A model generated the notes under the pieces. That model was given only the letters and a program-made list of their open reading frames with translations, did not search any database and was not told the origin of the DNA. A stretch of 36,149 nucleotides of DNA. Source: Candidatus Parcubacteria bacterium (GTDB taxonomy: Bacteria; Patescibacteriota; Minisyncoccia; Minisyncoccales; JAGOPM01). Positions within the stretch are counted from its first letter, which is position 1. Every line of letters begins with the position of its first letter. Both the position numbers and the translations under genes were made by a program. The stretch is from NCBI GenBank assembly GCA_017991975.1, contig JAGOPM010000004.1, positions 1 to 36,149 of the forward strand, written 5' to 3'. Positions 23,552 through 32,700 of the stretch are shown here, one piece after another.

Positions 23552-24649
23552 TTAATCAGCTTTTTTTATTTTGAATTTTTTTTCAAGTTCAGTCAGACTT
23601 TCTACAATTCCGCTGTACTCAAGTTCTTCCATTCCAAGCATCGCGTTTCCAAAGAATCCCTGTTCTCTGATATCAATCGCTTTTTTGGAAGCTTTGGATC
23701 TTATTTCATCCCAAAATGGATGGTCAAAGCAATCAACCATTTCTGTAAATTTACCTTCATGGACGCATAGAGCGATGCAACTTACCATTGGAGGTCCGTC
23801 AAAAAATGATGTCGGAGAATTTACTTTAGATGGCATCAGTGGACCAATATGCGACCCGCGCATAAATCCATCGACATAAGGCGCTAATCTGAAAGGCGAT
23901 AATATTTCTCCTGTAGCGGGGAAATCTTTTTGCACTCTGACTAATGCGACAGGATCATCTTTCCCTGTATATTTCCCAGCAATGTTATGCAATCTGGTTG
24001 TGCTTACTGACGCGCATTGTTCTCCGTTAGGAGCAAATACTGATTCAATTGAATATCTTCCGGTTTCTCTTAATAAAACAGCAATGTCATATAAATCAGC
24101 AGGAGCTTTTAAATCAATATATTTATCTGCGTCTTTATATTTAACATCAACGATTCTGAATGTGAATCCTTTTTTTGCAGCAGGGGATAAAAGCAATCCT
24201 GAATTATGGAATGGATCTGCGAATCCTAAATAAAATGGTAAATTGTAAGCGCCTGGATCAGTTTTGTCAGCTAAAAAAACTAAAAATGGTTCAGCTGGTC
24301 TTTCTTGAAATTCTAATTCAGCCACTGCTGGACCAGCGCCTTTCACATTTCCAGAAAATGAATCTTTTAATAAATCCTGACCTGCTCCATAAAGACCTTG
24401 TTCTTTTGCGACTTGTGTTCCTTGCATTAATGCGTCCCAAGCAAGTTTATGGATTTCGTCGTTTCCTGTTCCTTTAGTATGCGACATTAAAATGGCGATA
24501 TCATCTCCAGTATGAAAGATATGACTGTCGATTATTAAAGGGCTTGCTTTTATGAAATCAATAACAGTTTCCAGAACTTTTGAGCTTGGTTTTATATGAC
24601 CTCCGATAGAACCAATATCTGCTTTTATTAATGAAATAGTTATTTTCAT
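23552..24649 (-). CDS. Archaeal-type bifunctional fructose-1,6-bisphosphate aldolase/phosphatase
   Basis: This class V FBPase is the gluconeogenic enzyme that both condenses triose phosphates and dephosphorylates fructose-1,6-bisphosphate to fructose-6-phosphate, with Mg ions and a Schiff-base lysine. The 365 residues have the signatures KADIGSIGGH near the N-terminus, HTGDDIAILMSH, GAGQDLLKDSFSGN, KTDPGAYNLPFYLGFADP, and YVDGFMRGSHIGPLMP. Length matches archaeal and thermophilic bacterial enzymes. It sits convergent to the methyltransferase with a shared terminator and is preceded by a promoter-operator (24674-24702) identical in design to that of inositol-phosphate synthase upstream. In fermentative CPR-like cells it may supply hexose phosphates for wall and lipid sugars; that part is inference. 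Confidence 0.95.
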   Translation of the reverse strand: MKITISLIKADIGSIGGHIKPSSKVLETVIDFIKASPLIIDSHIFHTGDDIAILMSHTKGTGNDEIHKLAWDALMQGTQVAKEQGLYGAGQDLLKDSFSGNVKGAGPAVAELEFQERPAEPFLVFLADKTDPGAYNLPFYLGFADPFHNSGLLLSPAAKKGFTFRIVDVKYKDADKYIDLKAPADLYDIAVLLRETGRYSIESVFAPNGEQCASVSTTRLHNIAGKYTGKDDPVALVRVQKDFPATGEILSPFRLAPYVDGFMRGSHIGPLMPSKVNSPTSFFDGPPMVSCIALCVHEGKFTEMVDCFDHPFWDEIRSKASKKAIDIREQGFFGNAMLGMEELEYSGIVESLTELEKKFKIKKAD

Positions 24650-24673
24650 ATTTTTATTTTATTATTTTACATC

Positions 24674-24702
24674 TATTTTACCATGGTAAAATACTCTGTC
24701 AA
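24674..24702 (-). promoter_or_regulatory. Promoter with overlapping palindromic operator, FBP aldolase/phosphatase
   Basis: On the - strand TTGACA (24702-24697), 16-base spacer, TAAAAT (24680-24675). A perfect 20-bp palindrome, TATTTTACCATGGTAAAATA (24674-24693), fills the spacer and covers the -10, so a bound repressor would block polymerase. The core TTTTAC-N4-GTAAAA recurs at 25886-25901. Confidence 0.75.
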
Positions 24703-24716
24703 TTTTGCAAGAAAAT

Positions 24717-24744
24717 AAAAAGCCGTCTTTAAAGACGGCTTTTT
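24717..24744. terminator. Terminator after inositol-phosphate synthase
   Basis: The 28-base perfect palindrome (AAAAAGCCGTCTTT and its complement) has a T-rich end on both strands. It ends the - strand inositol-phosphate synthase just upstream of the FBP promoter. Confidence 0.9.
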
Positions 24745-24749
24745 AAAAT

Positions 24750-25850
24750 TTATCTTTCTCTTTTTCCGGCAATAAATTCTTCTAACATTTCTCTAGCTTT
24801 TTCATCGGTAAATTGTTGTGGTGGATGCTTCATGAAATAGGCTGAGGCTGATAAAATCGGTCCGGCGACTTTTCTATCTAAAGCAATCTTTATAATTCTG
24901 ATTGCATCGATTATAACTCCTGCTGAATTTGGAGAATCTTCGACTGATAATCTCAATTCTATAGTTAAAGGTACATCTCCGAATTTTCTTCCTTCCATTC
25001 TTATAAAACAGATTTTATTATCCTTTAAGAAGGGGATATAGTCTGATGGACCAATATGAAGATTGTCATAACTCAATCTTTTTCCAAGTTCTGCTTCTAC
25101 TGCTTCTGTTTTTGAAAGTTTTTTAGTCTTTAATCTTTTTCTTTCAAGCATGTTTAAGAAATCTGTGTTTCCTCCAAAATTTAATTGGTATGATTTATCA
25201 ACTGTTACACCTCTTTGTTTGAATAAATGGGTTAAAACGCGATGAGTTATTGTCGCTCCGACTTGAGACTTGATGTCGTCTCCGATACATGGCAATCCCG
25301 CTTTTTCGAATTTTTTAGACCATTCAGAATCAGAAACTATGAATACAGGCATTGCATTTACGAATCCTAATCCTGCTTTCAAAGCGGCAGTGGCATAATA
25401 TTCTGTTGCTTTCTGGCTTCCGACAGGCATATAACTTACTAAAATTTGAGCTCCTGATTTTTTTAATTCAGCAGCAACGTCAACTGATTTTGCTTTGCTT
25501 GGAACAAATCTCTGTTCTTCAGGATATTCTTGCATATGATCTGCAACTCCGTCCAAAATAGGTCCCATTTGGACTTTTACTCCCATTTTAGGTATGTTTT
25601 TGCAGAAAATTGTTGTGCAGTTTGGTTTAGCAAACATTGCTTCAGAAACATCTTTGCCGACTTTTCTTTCATCAATGTCAAAAGCTGCAACGATTTCAAT
25701 ATCAGAAATTTTATAATCTCCGACAATATTGTGCATCAATCCAGGCACTAATTCGTCATCGTTTTTTATGTCTTTATAATAATAAAGCCCCTGGATAAGG
25801 CTTGAAGCGCAGTTTCCGATACCTGCGATAGCTATTTTAATTTTTTTCAT
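24750..25850 (-). CDS. ino1: Myo-inositol-1-phosphate synthase
   Basis: This enzyme converts glucose-6-phosphate to inositol-1-phosphate using NAD. The 366-residue protein has the Rossmann motif GIGNCASSLIQGLYYY, FDIDERKVGKD, SYMPVGSQKATEYYATAALK, GDDIKSQVGATITHR, NFGGNTDFLNML, and VEDSPNSAGVIIDAIRI, all in the order seen in actinobacterial and archaeal Ino1. Length is normal for this short type. It is preceded by a promoter with a palindromic site at 25885-25912 that matches the FBP gene. Divergently on the + strand lie the HhH fragment and pyruvate kinase. The product may feed inositol lipids or other inositol compounds; none of those genes is in this window. Confidence 0.94.
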   Translation of the reverse strand: MKKIKIAIAGIGNCASSLIQGLYYYKDIKNDDELVPGLMHNIVGDYKISDIEIVAAFDIDERKVGKDVSEAMFAKPNCTTIFCKNIPKMGVKVQMGPILDGVADHMQEYPEEQRFVPSKAKSVDVAAELKKSGAQILVSYMPVGSQKATEYYATAALKAGLGFVNAMPVFIVSDSEWSKKFEKAGLPCIGDDIKSQVGATITHRVLTHLFKQRGVTVDKSYQLNFGGNTDFLNMLERKRLKTKKLSKTEAVEAELGKRLSYDNLHIGPSDYIPFLKDNKICFIRMEGRKFGDVPLTIELRLSVEDSPNSAGVIIDAIRIIKIALDRKVAGPILSASAYFMKHPPQQFTDEKAREMLEEFIAGKRER

Positions 25851-25884
25851 ATTTATGCTAATTTATTGTATAAAGGTTTTTCTT

Positions 25885-25912
25885 ATTTTACCACTGTAAA
25901 ACAAACTGTCAA
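25885..25912 (-). promoter_or_regulatory. Promoter with overlapping palindromic operator, inositol-phosphate synthase
   Basis: On the - strand TTGACA (25912-25907), 16-base spacer, TAAAAT (25890-25885). TTTTAC-N4-GTAAAA at 25886-25901 has perfect 6-base arms and lies between the two hexamers, the same geometry as at the FBP gene. It could also influence the divergent + strand pyruvate-kinase operon. Confidence 0.72.
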
Positions 25913-25922
25913 TTGCTTTATT

Positions 25923-26201
25923 ATGGCCAATCATGAGCTTGCAAAGATGTTTTTTGAAATCGGGGAAATGCTTAATGAGAAGATGATTCCTCATAAACCA
26001 AGAGTTTATCAGAATGCCGCTGTAATTTTAGATTCTTTGCAATTTGATCTTGGCGATTTATATAAGGAAGGTGGAATAAACGCCATAAAAGATATTCCTG
26101 GAATCGGCGATGGGATAGCTTCTAAAATAGAAGAATATTTAACAACAGGGAATTTAGAATATTATTTACAATTAAAACAAGAGATAAAATATAAAATATG
26201 A
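25923..26201 (+). CDS. Isolated N-terminal lyase/HhH domain of a PolX-type DNA polymerase
   Basis: The 92-residue product matches only the first domain of family X DNA polymerases (8-kDa lyase/helix-hairpin-helix). It shows NHELAKMFFEIGEML, IPHKPRVYQNAAVILDSL, GGINAIKDIPGIGDGIASKIEEYL and TGNLEYYLQLKQE. Full PolX runs about 570 residues and continues into palm, fingers and PHP domains, none of which follow. The frame ends IKYKI, and pyk starts within the stop (ATGA, 26198). The ATG at 25923 is preferred, since the longer frame from 25866 runs into the ino1 promoter. It may be a degraded polX remnant, or a working stand-alone DNA-binding domain kept because pyk translation depends on it. Confidence 0.78.
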   Translation: MANHELAKMFFEIGEMLNEKMIPHKPRVYQNAAVILDSLQFDLGDLYKEGGINAIKDIPGIGDGIASKIEEYLTTGNLEYYLQLKQEIKYKI

Positions 26202-27640
26202 ATTCAATACAAAAAGAAATATTAAAAAAGAAATCGTTAGGGAATACGAAGGTTGTCGCTACTATTGGTCCGGAAACTAAAGATAAAGAAAGTATAGAAG
26301 CTATAGTTAAGGAAGGAGTGAGCATATTCAGAATAAATTTTTCTCACGGAACTCATGAAAGCAATGGAGAGATAATAAAAAATATCAGAGAAATTGAAAA
26401 AATTGTAGGTATACCTTTAACTGTTTTTGCAGATTTGCAAGGTCCTAAAATCAGGCTTGGAAAAATAAAAGATGGAAAAGATAAATTGAAATTAGGACAG
26501 GAATTTATTTTAACAACCCAAGAAATTTTAGGGGATAATAAAATGGCTTCCATTACTGATATTGATATAAAAGATATTGAAGCAGGAAAAGATATTTATA
26601 TAAATGATGGGTTAGTAAAATTACAGATTACAAAAATTGTTGGAGACAAAATTTATACTCAAGTTGTCGACGATGGAGATATATCAGACGGAAGGGGAGT
26701 AAATTTTCCAGGTACGACTCTGTCGCTTCCAGCGATAACTCCTAAAGACAAAGAAGATTTAGCTTTTGCTTTGAAGGCAGGAGTGGATTGCGTAGCTCTT
26801 TCTTTTGTGAGAGATCAGCAAGAAATCCAAGAACTTAGGAATTTAATGGGTGACAATCAAGTCCCGATCATCGCCAAGATCGAAAAATGGGAAGCTGTAG
26901 AAAATATTGAAAGCATAATTCAGGCTGCTGATGTGATAATGGTGGCTAGGGGAGATTTGGGCGTCGAACTTCCGATAGAGAAAATTCCATTGATTCAAAA
27001 AAGAATTATTTCTTTAGCTCATACATGGAAAAAGCCAGTTATAACTGCTACACAAATGCTTATTTCAATGGTTGAAAATCCGACTCCGACAAGGCCAGAA
27101 ATAACAGACATAGCAAATGCTATTTTTGATGGAACTGATGCTGTAATGCTTTCAAACGAAACTGCAACAGGAAGGTTTCCTTTAAGATCTGTCCAGACAA
27201 TGCAGAGGATAATACAAACGACAGAAAAATCTGACTTATTTGAATATTTTGTTTCAATGAAGGGAGAAAGGGTTGAAAAAAATTATTCAGCTGCGATTGG
27301 AGCTTCGGCTGTAGAAATTGCAGGAACAATTGGAGCTTGCGCGATATTTTGCGCGACAGAATTAGGCAGAACTGCTAGACTCATTTCTTCAAGAAGGCCT
27401 TTAGTTCCTATCTTTGCTCTGACTGCAAAAGATCAGACGATGAAAGATCTTAATTTTTTCTGGGGAATTATCCCGATAGTTTTAGATAAGGTTAAAGATG
27501 CAGAGGCTATTTTCCAAACAAGCGAAAAGATTGCAAAAGAATTAGAATTAGGAGGAGACGGGGATAGTATAGTTGTGACATCTGGATCAAAGCCAGGAAT
27601 CACAGGCGGTACCAATTTGGTAAAAATCCAAAATTTATAA
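26198..27640 (+). CDS. pyk: Pyruvate kinase
   Basis: This final glycolytic enzyme makes pyruvate and ATP from phosphoenolpyruvate. The 480 residues begin with a short leader, then NTKVVATIGPETKDK, FRINFSHGTHE, FADLQGPKIRLG, the catalytic-Lys segment PIIAKIEKWEAVENI, ARGDLGVELP, and ATQMLISMVENPTPTRPEI. A C-terminal allosteric domain of normal size is present and ends GGTNLVKIQNL, without the extra phosphohistidine-like domain of some Bacillus enzymes. It is coupled to the HhH fragment by a 4-base ATGA overlap, and the NUDIX gene starts 1 base after its stop. Divergent from ino1, it may share that gene's operator region. Confidence 0.97.
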   Translation: MNSIQKEILKKKSLGNTKVVATIGPETKDKESIEAIVKEGVSIFRINFSHGTHESNGEIIKNIREIEKIVGIPLTVFADLQGPKIRLGKIKDGKDKLKLGQEFILTTQEILGDNKMASITDIDIKDIEAGKDIYINDGLVKLQITKIVGDKIYTQVVDDGDISDGRGVNFPGTTLSLPAITPKDKEDLAFALKAGVDCVALSFVRDQQEIQELRNLMGDNQVPIIAKIEKWEAVENIESIIQAADVIMVARGDLGVELPIEKIPLIQKRIISLAHTWKKPVITATQMLISMVENPTPTRPEITDIANAIFDGTDAVMLSNETATGRFPLRSVQTMQRIIQTTEKSDLFEYFVSMKGERVEKNYSAAIGASAVEIAGTIGACAIFCATELGRTARLISSRRPLVPIFALTAKDQTMKDLNFFWGIIPIVLDKVKDAEAIFQTSEKIAKELELGGDGDSIVVTSGSKPGITGGTNLVKIQNL

Positions 27641-27641
27641 T

Positions 27642-28079
27642 ATGCCTTTTGAAAAATCTGCTGGATTTGTAATCTTTAGAAAAGAGGCGGGAAAAATTTT
27701 TTATTTACTTTTGCATTATCCTGCCGGTTCTCGCGCCAGCAAGGATTTCTGGGAATTTCCGAAAGGGCATATTGAAAAAGGAGAAAATGCTTTAGCGACT
27801 GCAAAAAGGGAATTGATAGAAGAAACAAAGATAAAGGACTTAATAGTTATAGATGGTTTTAAAGAATGGATTAAATATTTTTTTGTTGCCTCAGATAAAA
27901 AGATATTTAAGATTGTTACTTTTTTCTTGGGAGAAACTAAGCAAGAGAATATTGAGATATCTTCAGAACATATAGGATTTTTATGGGTAGAATTTCCGGA
28001 AGCTTGTAAAATTGTAAGTTTTAAGAATTCCAAAAAAATTTTGGAAAAAGTTAATTATTTTTTGTCAGAAAACGGCTGA
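27642..28079 (+). CDS. NUDIX hydrolase (Ap4A-hydrolase-like)
   Basis: The 145-residue NUDIX protein starts MPFEKSAGFVIFRK, with WEFPKGHIEKGENALATAKR leading into the NUDIX box. In that box G42, E48, R56, E57, E60 and E61 of GX5EX7REUXEEXGU are in place, but the usual Gly before the last position is Lys (K63). The SAG-VIF start and FWEFPKGHIE resemble bacterial diadenosine-tetraphosphate hydrolases. The metal-binding glutamates are kept, so activity is likely; the natural substrate is unknown. It follows pyk by 1 base and its stop lies inside a terminator, so it ends this operon. Confidence 0.88.
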   Translation: MPFEKSAGFVIFRKEAGKIFYLLLHYPAGSRASKDFWEFPKGHIEKGENALATAKRELIEETKIKDLIVIDGFKEWIKYFFVASDKKIFKIVTFFLGETKQENIEISSEHIGFLWVEFPEACKIVSFKNSKKILEKVNYFLSENG

Positions 28080-28093
28080 TTAGCCGTTTTTTT
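28069..28093 (+). terminator. Terminator after the pyk-NUDIX operon
   Basis: AAAACGGCT (28069-28077) and AGCCGTTTT (28082-28090) with a 4-base loop and a T run. It contains the NUDIX stop codon. The core is the same as in the tandem hairpins at 21172-21262. Confidence 0.88.
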
Positions 28094-28131
28094 ATCCACA
28101 GTTATTTTTTTAAAATGCTGTTTTTTTATTG

Positions 28132-28137
28132 TATAAT
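28132..28137 (+). promoter_or_regulatory. -10 element for the secreted-protein operon
   Basis: A perfect TATAAT lies 31 bases before the ATG at 28169. The upstream -35 region is T-rich and weak, so strength is uncertain. Confidence 0.5.
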
Positions 28138-28168
28138 AAGTAAAAGAAAATAAAATTTAATTTTTAAT

Positions 28169-29758
28169 ATGCATAAGAACAAAGGCGTATTTTTAGCATT
28201 AATTTTTGCGTTATTCTTTTGCGGAACATTAGCGCAGGCAGCAAAAGAAGTCCAAGACAAGCAGAAACCTGTTTTTGTCATAGGCGAGTCAAATCCGATA
28301 AGCCAAGAGCAATTAGATAATTGCTCAAACTATTATAAATTTGGAAGTATAGAGATGAATCTTTCTTTGGACAAACCTTCAGGAGTTTATGCGCCTGTTC
28401 AGGAAGTAGAAGTTAGAGGAAGCTTGAAGAATACAAATGGTTATCCTGTAAGCGCTGGGAAAGTTTTAATTAAGATTTTCCAAAAAATGAATTCTGGCGA
28501 TCTTGAGATGGATGAATTCTATCTATCTGATAAGGATAATAAACCTTTGAGCATCTCTTTATCTCAAAATGGAACACATGATTTTTCTTTCAAATATCCG
28601 GTTCCATTATGGGGGCCAGGGAAATATTATTTTGAATTGAATTATCTTTGGAATGACAAGAGAATAATTTCAAAATCTTCTCCTTTAATCTTTGATGTCT
28701 CAGGAGGCAAAACTGAAACTAGGTATTTGATTGACGCTTTCAGAGTTAAAGCTAATGATAAAAATTTTTATTCAGATAATTTAGTTGAATACAATATTTT
28801 TGAAAATGTTAAGGATTTGAATGTTGAATATTCTTTAGTGAATCCTTACACGGACAAATCAAAAATAAATGTTTTTTATAAGTTATACAAGTTGAATTAT
28901 TTTGATTCCAAAAATATTATTTCTGATCAGAGCGAGGAAATTCAGATGGACAAGGACAGCGCTAAAAAAATATCGAAAAATTTTTCGAATTTAAACCCAG
29001 GTTTTTATGTTTTAGAAATTTTTGCAAGCGGGCAGGGGATAAAGACCATCGCGAGATTTAATTTTATGATTATTGGGGAAGGAATGGGAGCAAGAATCAA
29101 TTTTGCCACGATAAATGATTTTCCGATAATTCCAAAATCTCCGGCTTTTGGGTTTGTCTGCTATAATAGTTTTTCCGAAAAATACCAATTTAATGGGAAA
29201 TTAATTTTGAAATTAAGAGATTCTTCTAATAATATAGTTTTTACCACAAGCACTGAAAGATTTTCGTCATTGCAGAATGTGGCGCTGAAAAATGATTTTT
29301 TGCTTGATAAAAAATATTCTAAGCTTTGGCTTGATATATCTTTAGTAAGCGCTGATGGTTATACAATAGATCAGACTACTTTGGAATATAATTGCGCTGA
29401 TATAAAAAATGTCGGCCAATTCCAAACATCTGTTTCAGGGTCAACGCTTAGAATAGTCGCTCAGAATAAATGCGGAGAAAAAGTTTCAGCTGATATTTTA
29501 GTTGAAGTCAAAGAAAAGGGGGGAGGGGTTATTTTTTCAGAAGCTGCTTATGGGCAGGATTTTAAGAAAAAAGTAAAGTTCCAGTCTGGCAAAGAATATG
29601 AAATAAAAGTTTCTTCTCAAGGGTTTCAAGACATTATTATTTATAAACACAGCCAAGGAAACAAAATCATTTATTTTGTTCTTGGCTTAGTGCTTTTAGG
29701 AGGATTGATTTATTTGAGCAATTATTTCAATAAAAAACAAAATAATCCTGTTGTATAA
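28169..29758 (+). CDS. Secreted protein with beta-sandwich-like domains and C-terminal membrane anchor
   Basis: The 529-residue protein has a signal peptide (about 1-25, hydrophobic GVFLALIFALFF then LAQA), a long extracellular region of beta-rich, Ig-like repeats (for example SLDKPSGVYAPVQEVEVRG around 70), and one C-terminal membrane helix (about 500-520, YFVLGLVLLGGLIYL) with a short basic tail. Few cysteines occur, in contrast to its downstream partner. No catalytic motif is visible. The next gene starts 4 bases after its stop, so the two secreted proteins form an operon. A simple reading is that this one anchors or displays the giant partner, which has no anchor of its own, but that is inference. 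I recognise no named family. Confidence 0.75.
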   Translation: MHKNKGVFLALIFALFFCGTLAQAAKEVQDKQKPVFVIGESNPISQEQLDNCSNYYKFGSIEMNLSLDKPSGVYAPVQEVEVRGSLKNTNGYPVSAGKVLIKIFQKMNSGDLEMDEFYLSDKDNKPLSISLSQNGTHDFSFKYPVPLWGPGKYYFELNYLWNDKRIISKSSPLIFDVSGGKTETRYLIDAFRVKANDKNFYSDNLVEYNIFENVKDLNVEYSLVNPYTDKSKINVFYKLYKLNYFDSKNIISDQSEEIQMDKDSAKKISKNFSNLNPGFYVLEIFASGQGIKTIARFNFMIIGEGMGARINFATINDFPIIPKSPAFGFVCYNSFSEKYQFNGKLILKLRDSSNNIVFTTSTERFSSLQNVALKNDFLLDKKYSKLWLDISLVSADGYTIDQTTLEYNCADIKNVGQFQTSVSGSTLRIVAQNKCGEKVSADILVEVKEKGGGVIFSEAAYGQDFKKKVKFQSGKEYEIKVSSQGFQDIIIYKHSQGNKIIYFVLGLVLLGGLIYLSNYFNKKQNNPVV

Positions 29759-29762
29759 GAAT

Positions 29763-32700
29763 ATGAAAAAAATATTTATATTGTTAATAATATTGTCTAC
29801 ATTATTTTTTTGGTCTAGCCCGACTTTTGCAGCCAATCCTCCGACAGTAGAAACAACTTATGCAAGTTATTCCAATGGATATATTTCTGCAGGCGGAAAA
29901 GTTACAAATGATGGAGGGAGCCAATTGACTAGCGGCTGGTTTAATTTTTATTCTGGGTCATGTTCTTCCAATGGAAATTTTTTTACTACTATATATTCTA
30001 ATGGCGCTCCACAAGTTGGATATACATTCTATATATATCAAAAACATTGCTTTCCTGCTGGAAATTATTGCGCAATAGCAGCTGCTAATTCTGTTTCAGG
30101 ATTAGGGCAGGCGAGAGCAGGAGTATCTTTTACATCAGATGGTTCTGGATGTGATTCTGGAAGTGGCCAGCAATCAATCCAAAAAAGTTATTATTATTGT
30201 CAGGATTGGTCTAATACAACTGGCCCTCAGCAAAGATGTTCTATTAGGGGCTCTTATTACTCATTAGCTGAATGTCAAAGAAGTGTAGACGCTACAACTC
30301 CTGGAAAGATTTGTTATGACAATGATAAATGCAATAATGCTTGCGACGAAAGATCAAAAACTCAATATTATTATTGTATTGATAATTCGTGCCAAATTGC
30401 AGGGCTTTATTTTAGTGATTATGAATGTACGGATACTAAGGGATCGCAGTGTTATATAAGCACTAATTGTTATGGAAAATGTTCTACATACTCTGGAGAG
30501 AATTACTGGGTTTGTGGTTCTTCTGATTATGGATGTCAATGGGCAGGGAAATTTTATTCGACAAATGATTGCGAAACGGCAAATAAAAAAACTTGTTATA
30601 AATCTTCTAATTGTTTTAATCAATGTGGTCAAGAATTTGAAGTATGTAATGATTATGGGCAATGTATCGGAACTGGGAAATTCGGATCAATTCAGGCTTG
30701 TCAGAGTTATCCTTCGAATTTGGGAAAAACTTGTTATCTGAAAGGATTGAATTGTAATAATGCTTGCAATAAGAGAATGTGGTATTGTTGGGGGAACAGT
30801 TGTGTTCAAACTGAAAAAGCTTATAAAAATATAAGTGAATGTTCTTGGGATATAGGCAAATCATGTTATTTAGATAATTCTTGCAATGGAACATGTTCAT
30901 CTGGAACTGGCACTGGCGGCACAGGAACCGGGGGAACTGGAGGTTCTGGAACTGGCACAGGAGGCACTGGCGGGACTGGAGGTGGAGGCTCTGGCACGAT
31001 ATGCAATTATAATAATCTTTGCGAAAAAAATCTTGGAGAATCATATCCAAATTGTTCGGATTGTAAACAGATGTATAGATGTGGAGGAGGGAACCAAATG
31101 CCTGGATATGGAGATTGTAATATGATAGGAGCTCCAGGAGATTTTATTGATAAAAATGATTGTTCTTATAGAAGCGGTTTTACATGTTACGATAATCCAT
31201 TTTGCGATAAGGCATGTTCAAGCGGAGGTTCTGGAACTGGCACAGGAGGCACTGGCGGGACTGGAGGTGGAGGCTCTGGTACGATATGCGATTATGATAT
31301 GATTTGCGAACCAAGCTATGGAGAAAATTCAACTAATTGCTCGGATTGCGTTTCTTCAACAGGATGTAATTATAATGGTATTTGCGAGCCCGCTCGTTTA
31401 GAAAATTCAAGCAATTGCCCAGATTGCGCTTCTACTCAAATTTGTAATTATAATGGAATTTGCGAAATATCTCGCGGAGAAAATGTATCAAACTGCCCTG
31501 ATTGTTCAGTATTGTCAACCCAAGGATACAATTGTAATAAAAGTACAGGTTTTTGCACATATGTTTCGTCAGGAGCTCAATACATGACGATTAATCAATG
31601 TATTCCGAACTGCACTAAAGATACATCAGGATATAATTGCAATATTGATGGAACATGTTCTTATGTGCTTTTTGGAGCTCAATATTCAACTCAATCACAA
31701 TGTTCGATAAATTGCCGTCCTCCAGCTGGATTAATAACTGCCAGAACTCTTGATCCAACTGAAATTACCAGGATAAGCGCAAGATTCAGAGGGGAAATAA
31801 CTAATAGAGGTGGATATTCTAATTTAGAATATTGGTTTAGGTATTACAAAGTTAGTGATGGAATATGGAAAGCTACCGGAATTTATAATGCAGGTTCATA
31901 CAATAGTTTTGGATCTTTAGTTTCTGGTTTAGAAGCCAATACTGATTATTGTTATCATATTATTGTTCAAGCAGTAGGAACAAGTATTAGAGGAGAGGGA
32001 CAACTTGTTTGTTTTAAAACTTTAGGAACTGTTACTCCTCCTGGATATAATTGTAATAATGGGTCGTGCCAAGTTTCAACAGGAGCTATTTCAGATTATC
32101 CAGATTTGCAAACATGTTCTTCGAATTGTAAAAGTGGCGCTGGTTGGAAATGTAATGATAATGGAACATGTTCTTCTGTTTCTTCTGGAGCGGAATATTC
32201 AACTCAATCTGCTTGCACTCAATATTGTAAGCCTTTGCCTACTGGATATAATTGTGTTTCAGGTAATTGCGAACCATCTTATGATTTCTTCCCTGATTAT
32301 CCAAATCAACAGACATGTTCAGCGGGATGTAAAAATTCATCAGGATGGAATTGTAGTCAAGATGGTCAATGCATATCAGTATCTTCAAATGCGCATTATT
32401 CAAACCAGAATACTTGCACTCAATATTGTAAATCAGAAATAACTGGATACAATTGCATTTTAGGAACATGTAATCCTACTTATGATTTTTTTGCTGATTA
32501 TGATACTCAGGATTCTTGTAATGCTAATTGCGTTGATAATGGAGACGCTGGTTGGATATGCAATACAAATGGAACATGCTCTTTTGTTTCTTCTGGAGGG
32601 CATTATGATTCTCAAAGCGTATGTGATCAAAATTGTGATGCTTTAACTCCTACTGGATACAATTGCATTTTAGGATCATGCAATCCGTCTTATGATTTTT

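Noticed and set aside
26150-26201. A programmed frameshift joining the PolX fragment to a longer polymerase
   Set aside because: Pyruvate kinase starts in the stop codon and no palm, fingers or PHP sequences occur in any frame downstream.
28092-28100. A perfect DnaA box (TTATCCACA) upstream of the secreted-protein operon
   Set aside because: It is a single copy with no cluster of boxes and no AT-rich unwinding element, and such a 9-mer can occur by chance. It is not enough to call an origin.
30900-31300. GC-rich repeats that could suggest a CRISPR array
   Set aside because: They are in-frame Gly/Thr-coding repeats with only two 66-base copies 285 bases apart; repeat and spacer sizes do not fit CRISPR and the reading frame is open throughout.
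30354-32469. Long open frames opposite or out of frame with the giant surface gene
   Set aside because: Their products are low-complexity shadows of the repeat region, and the signal peptide and domains of the + strand frame are far better supported.
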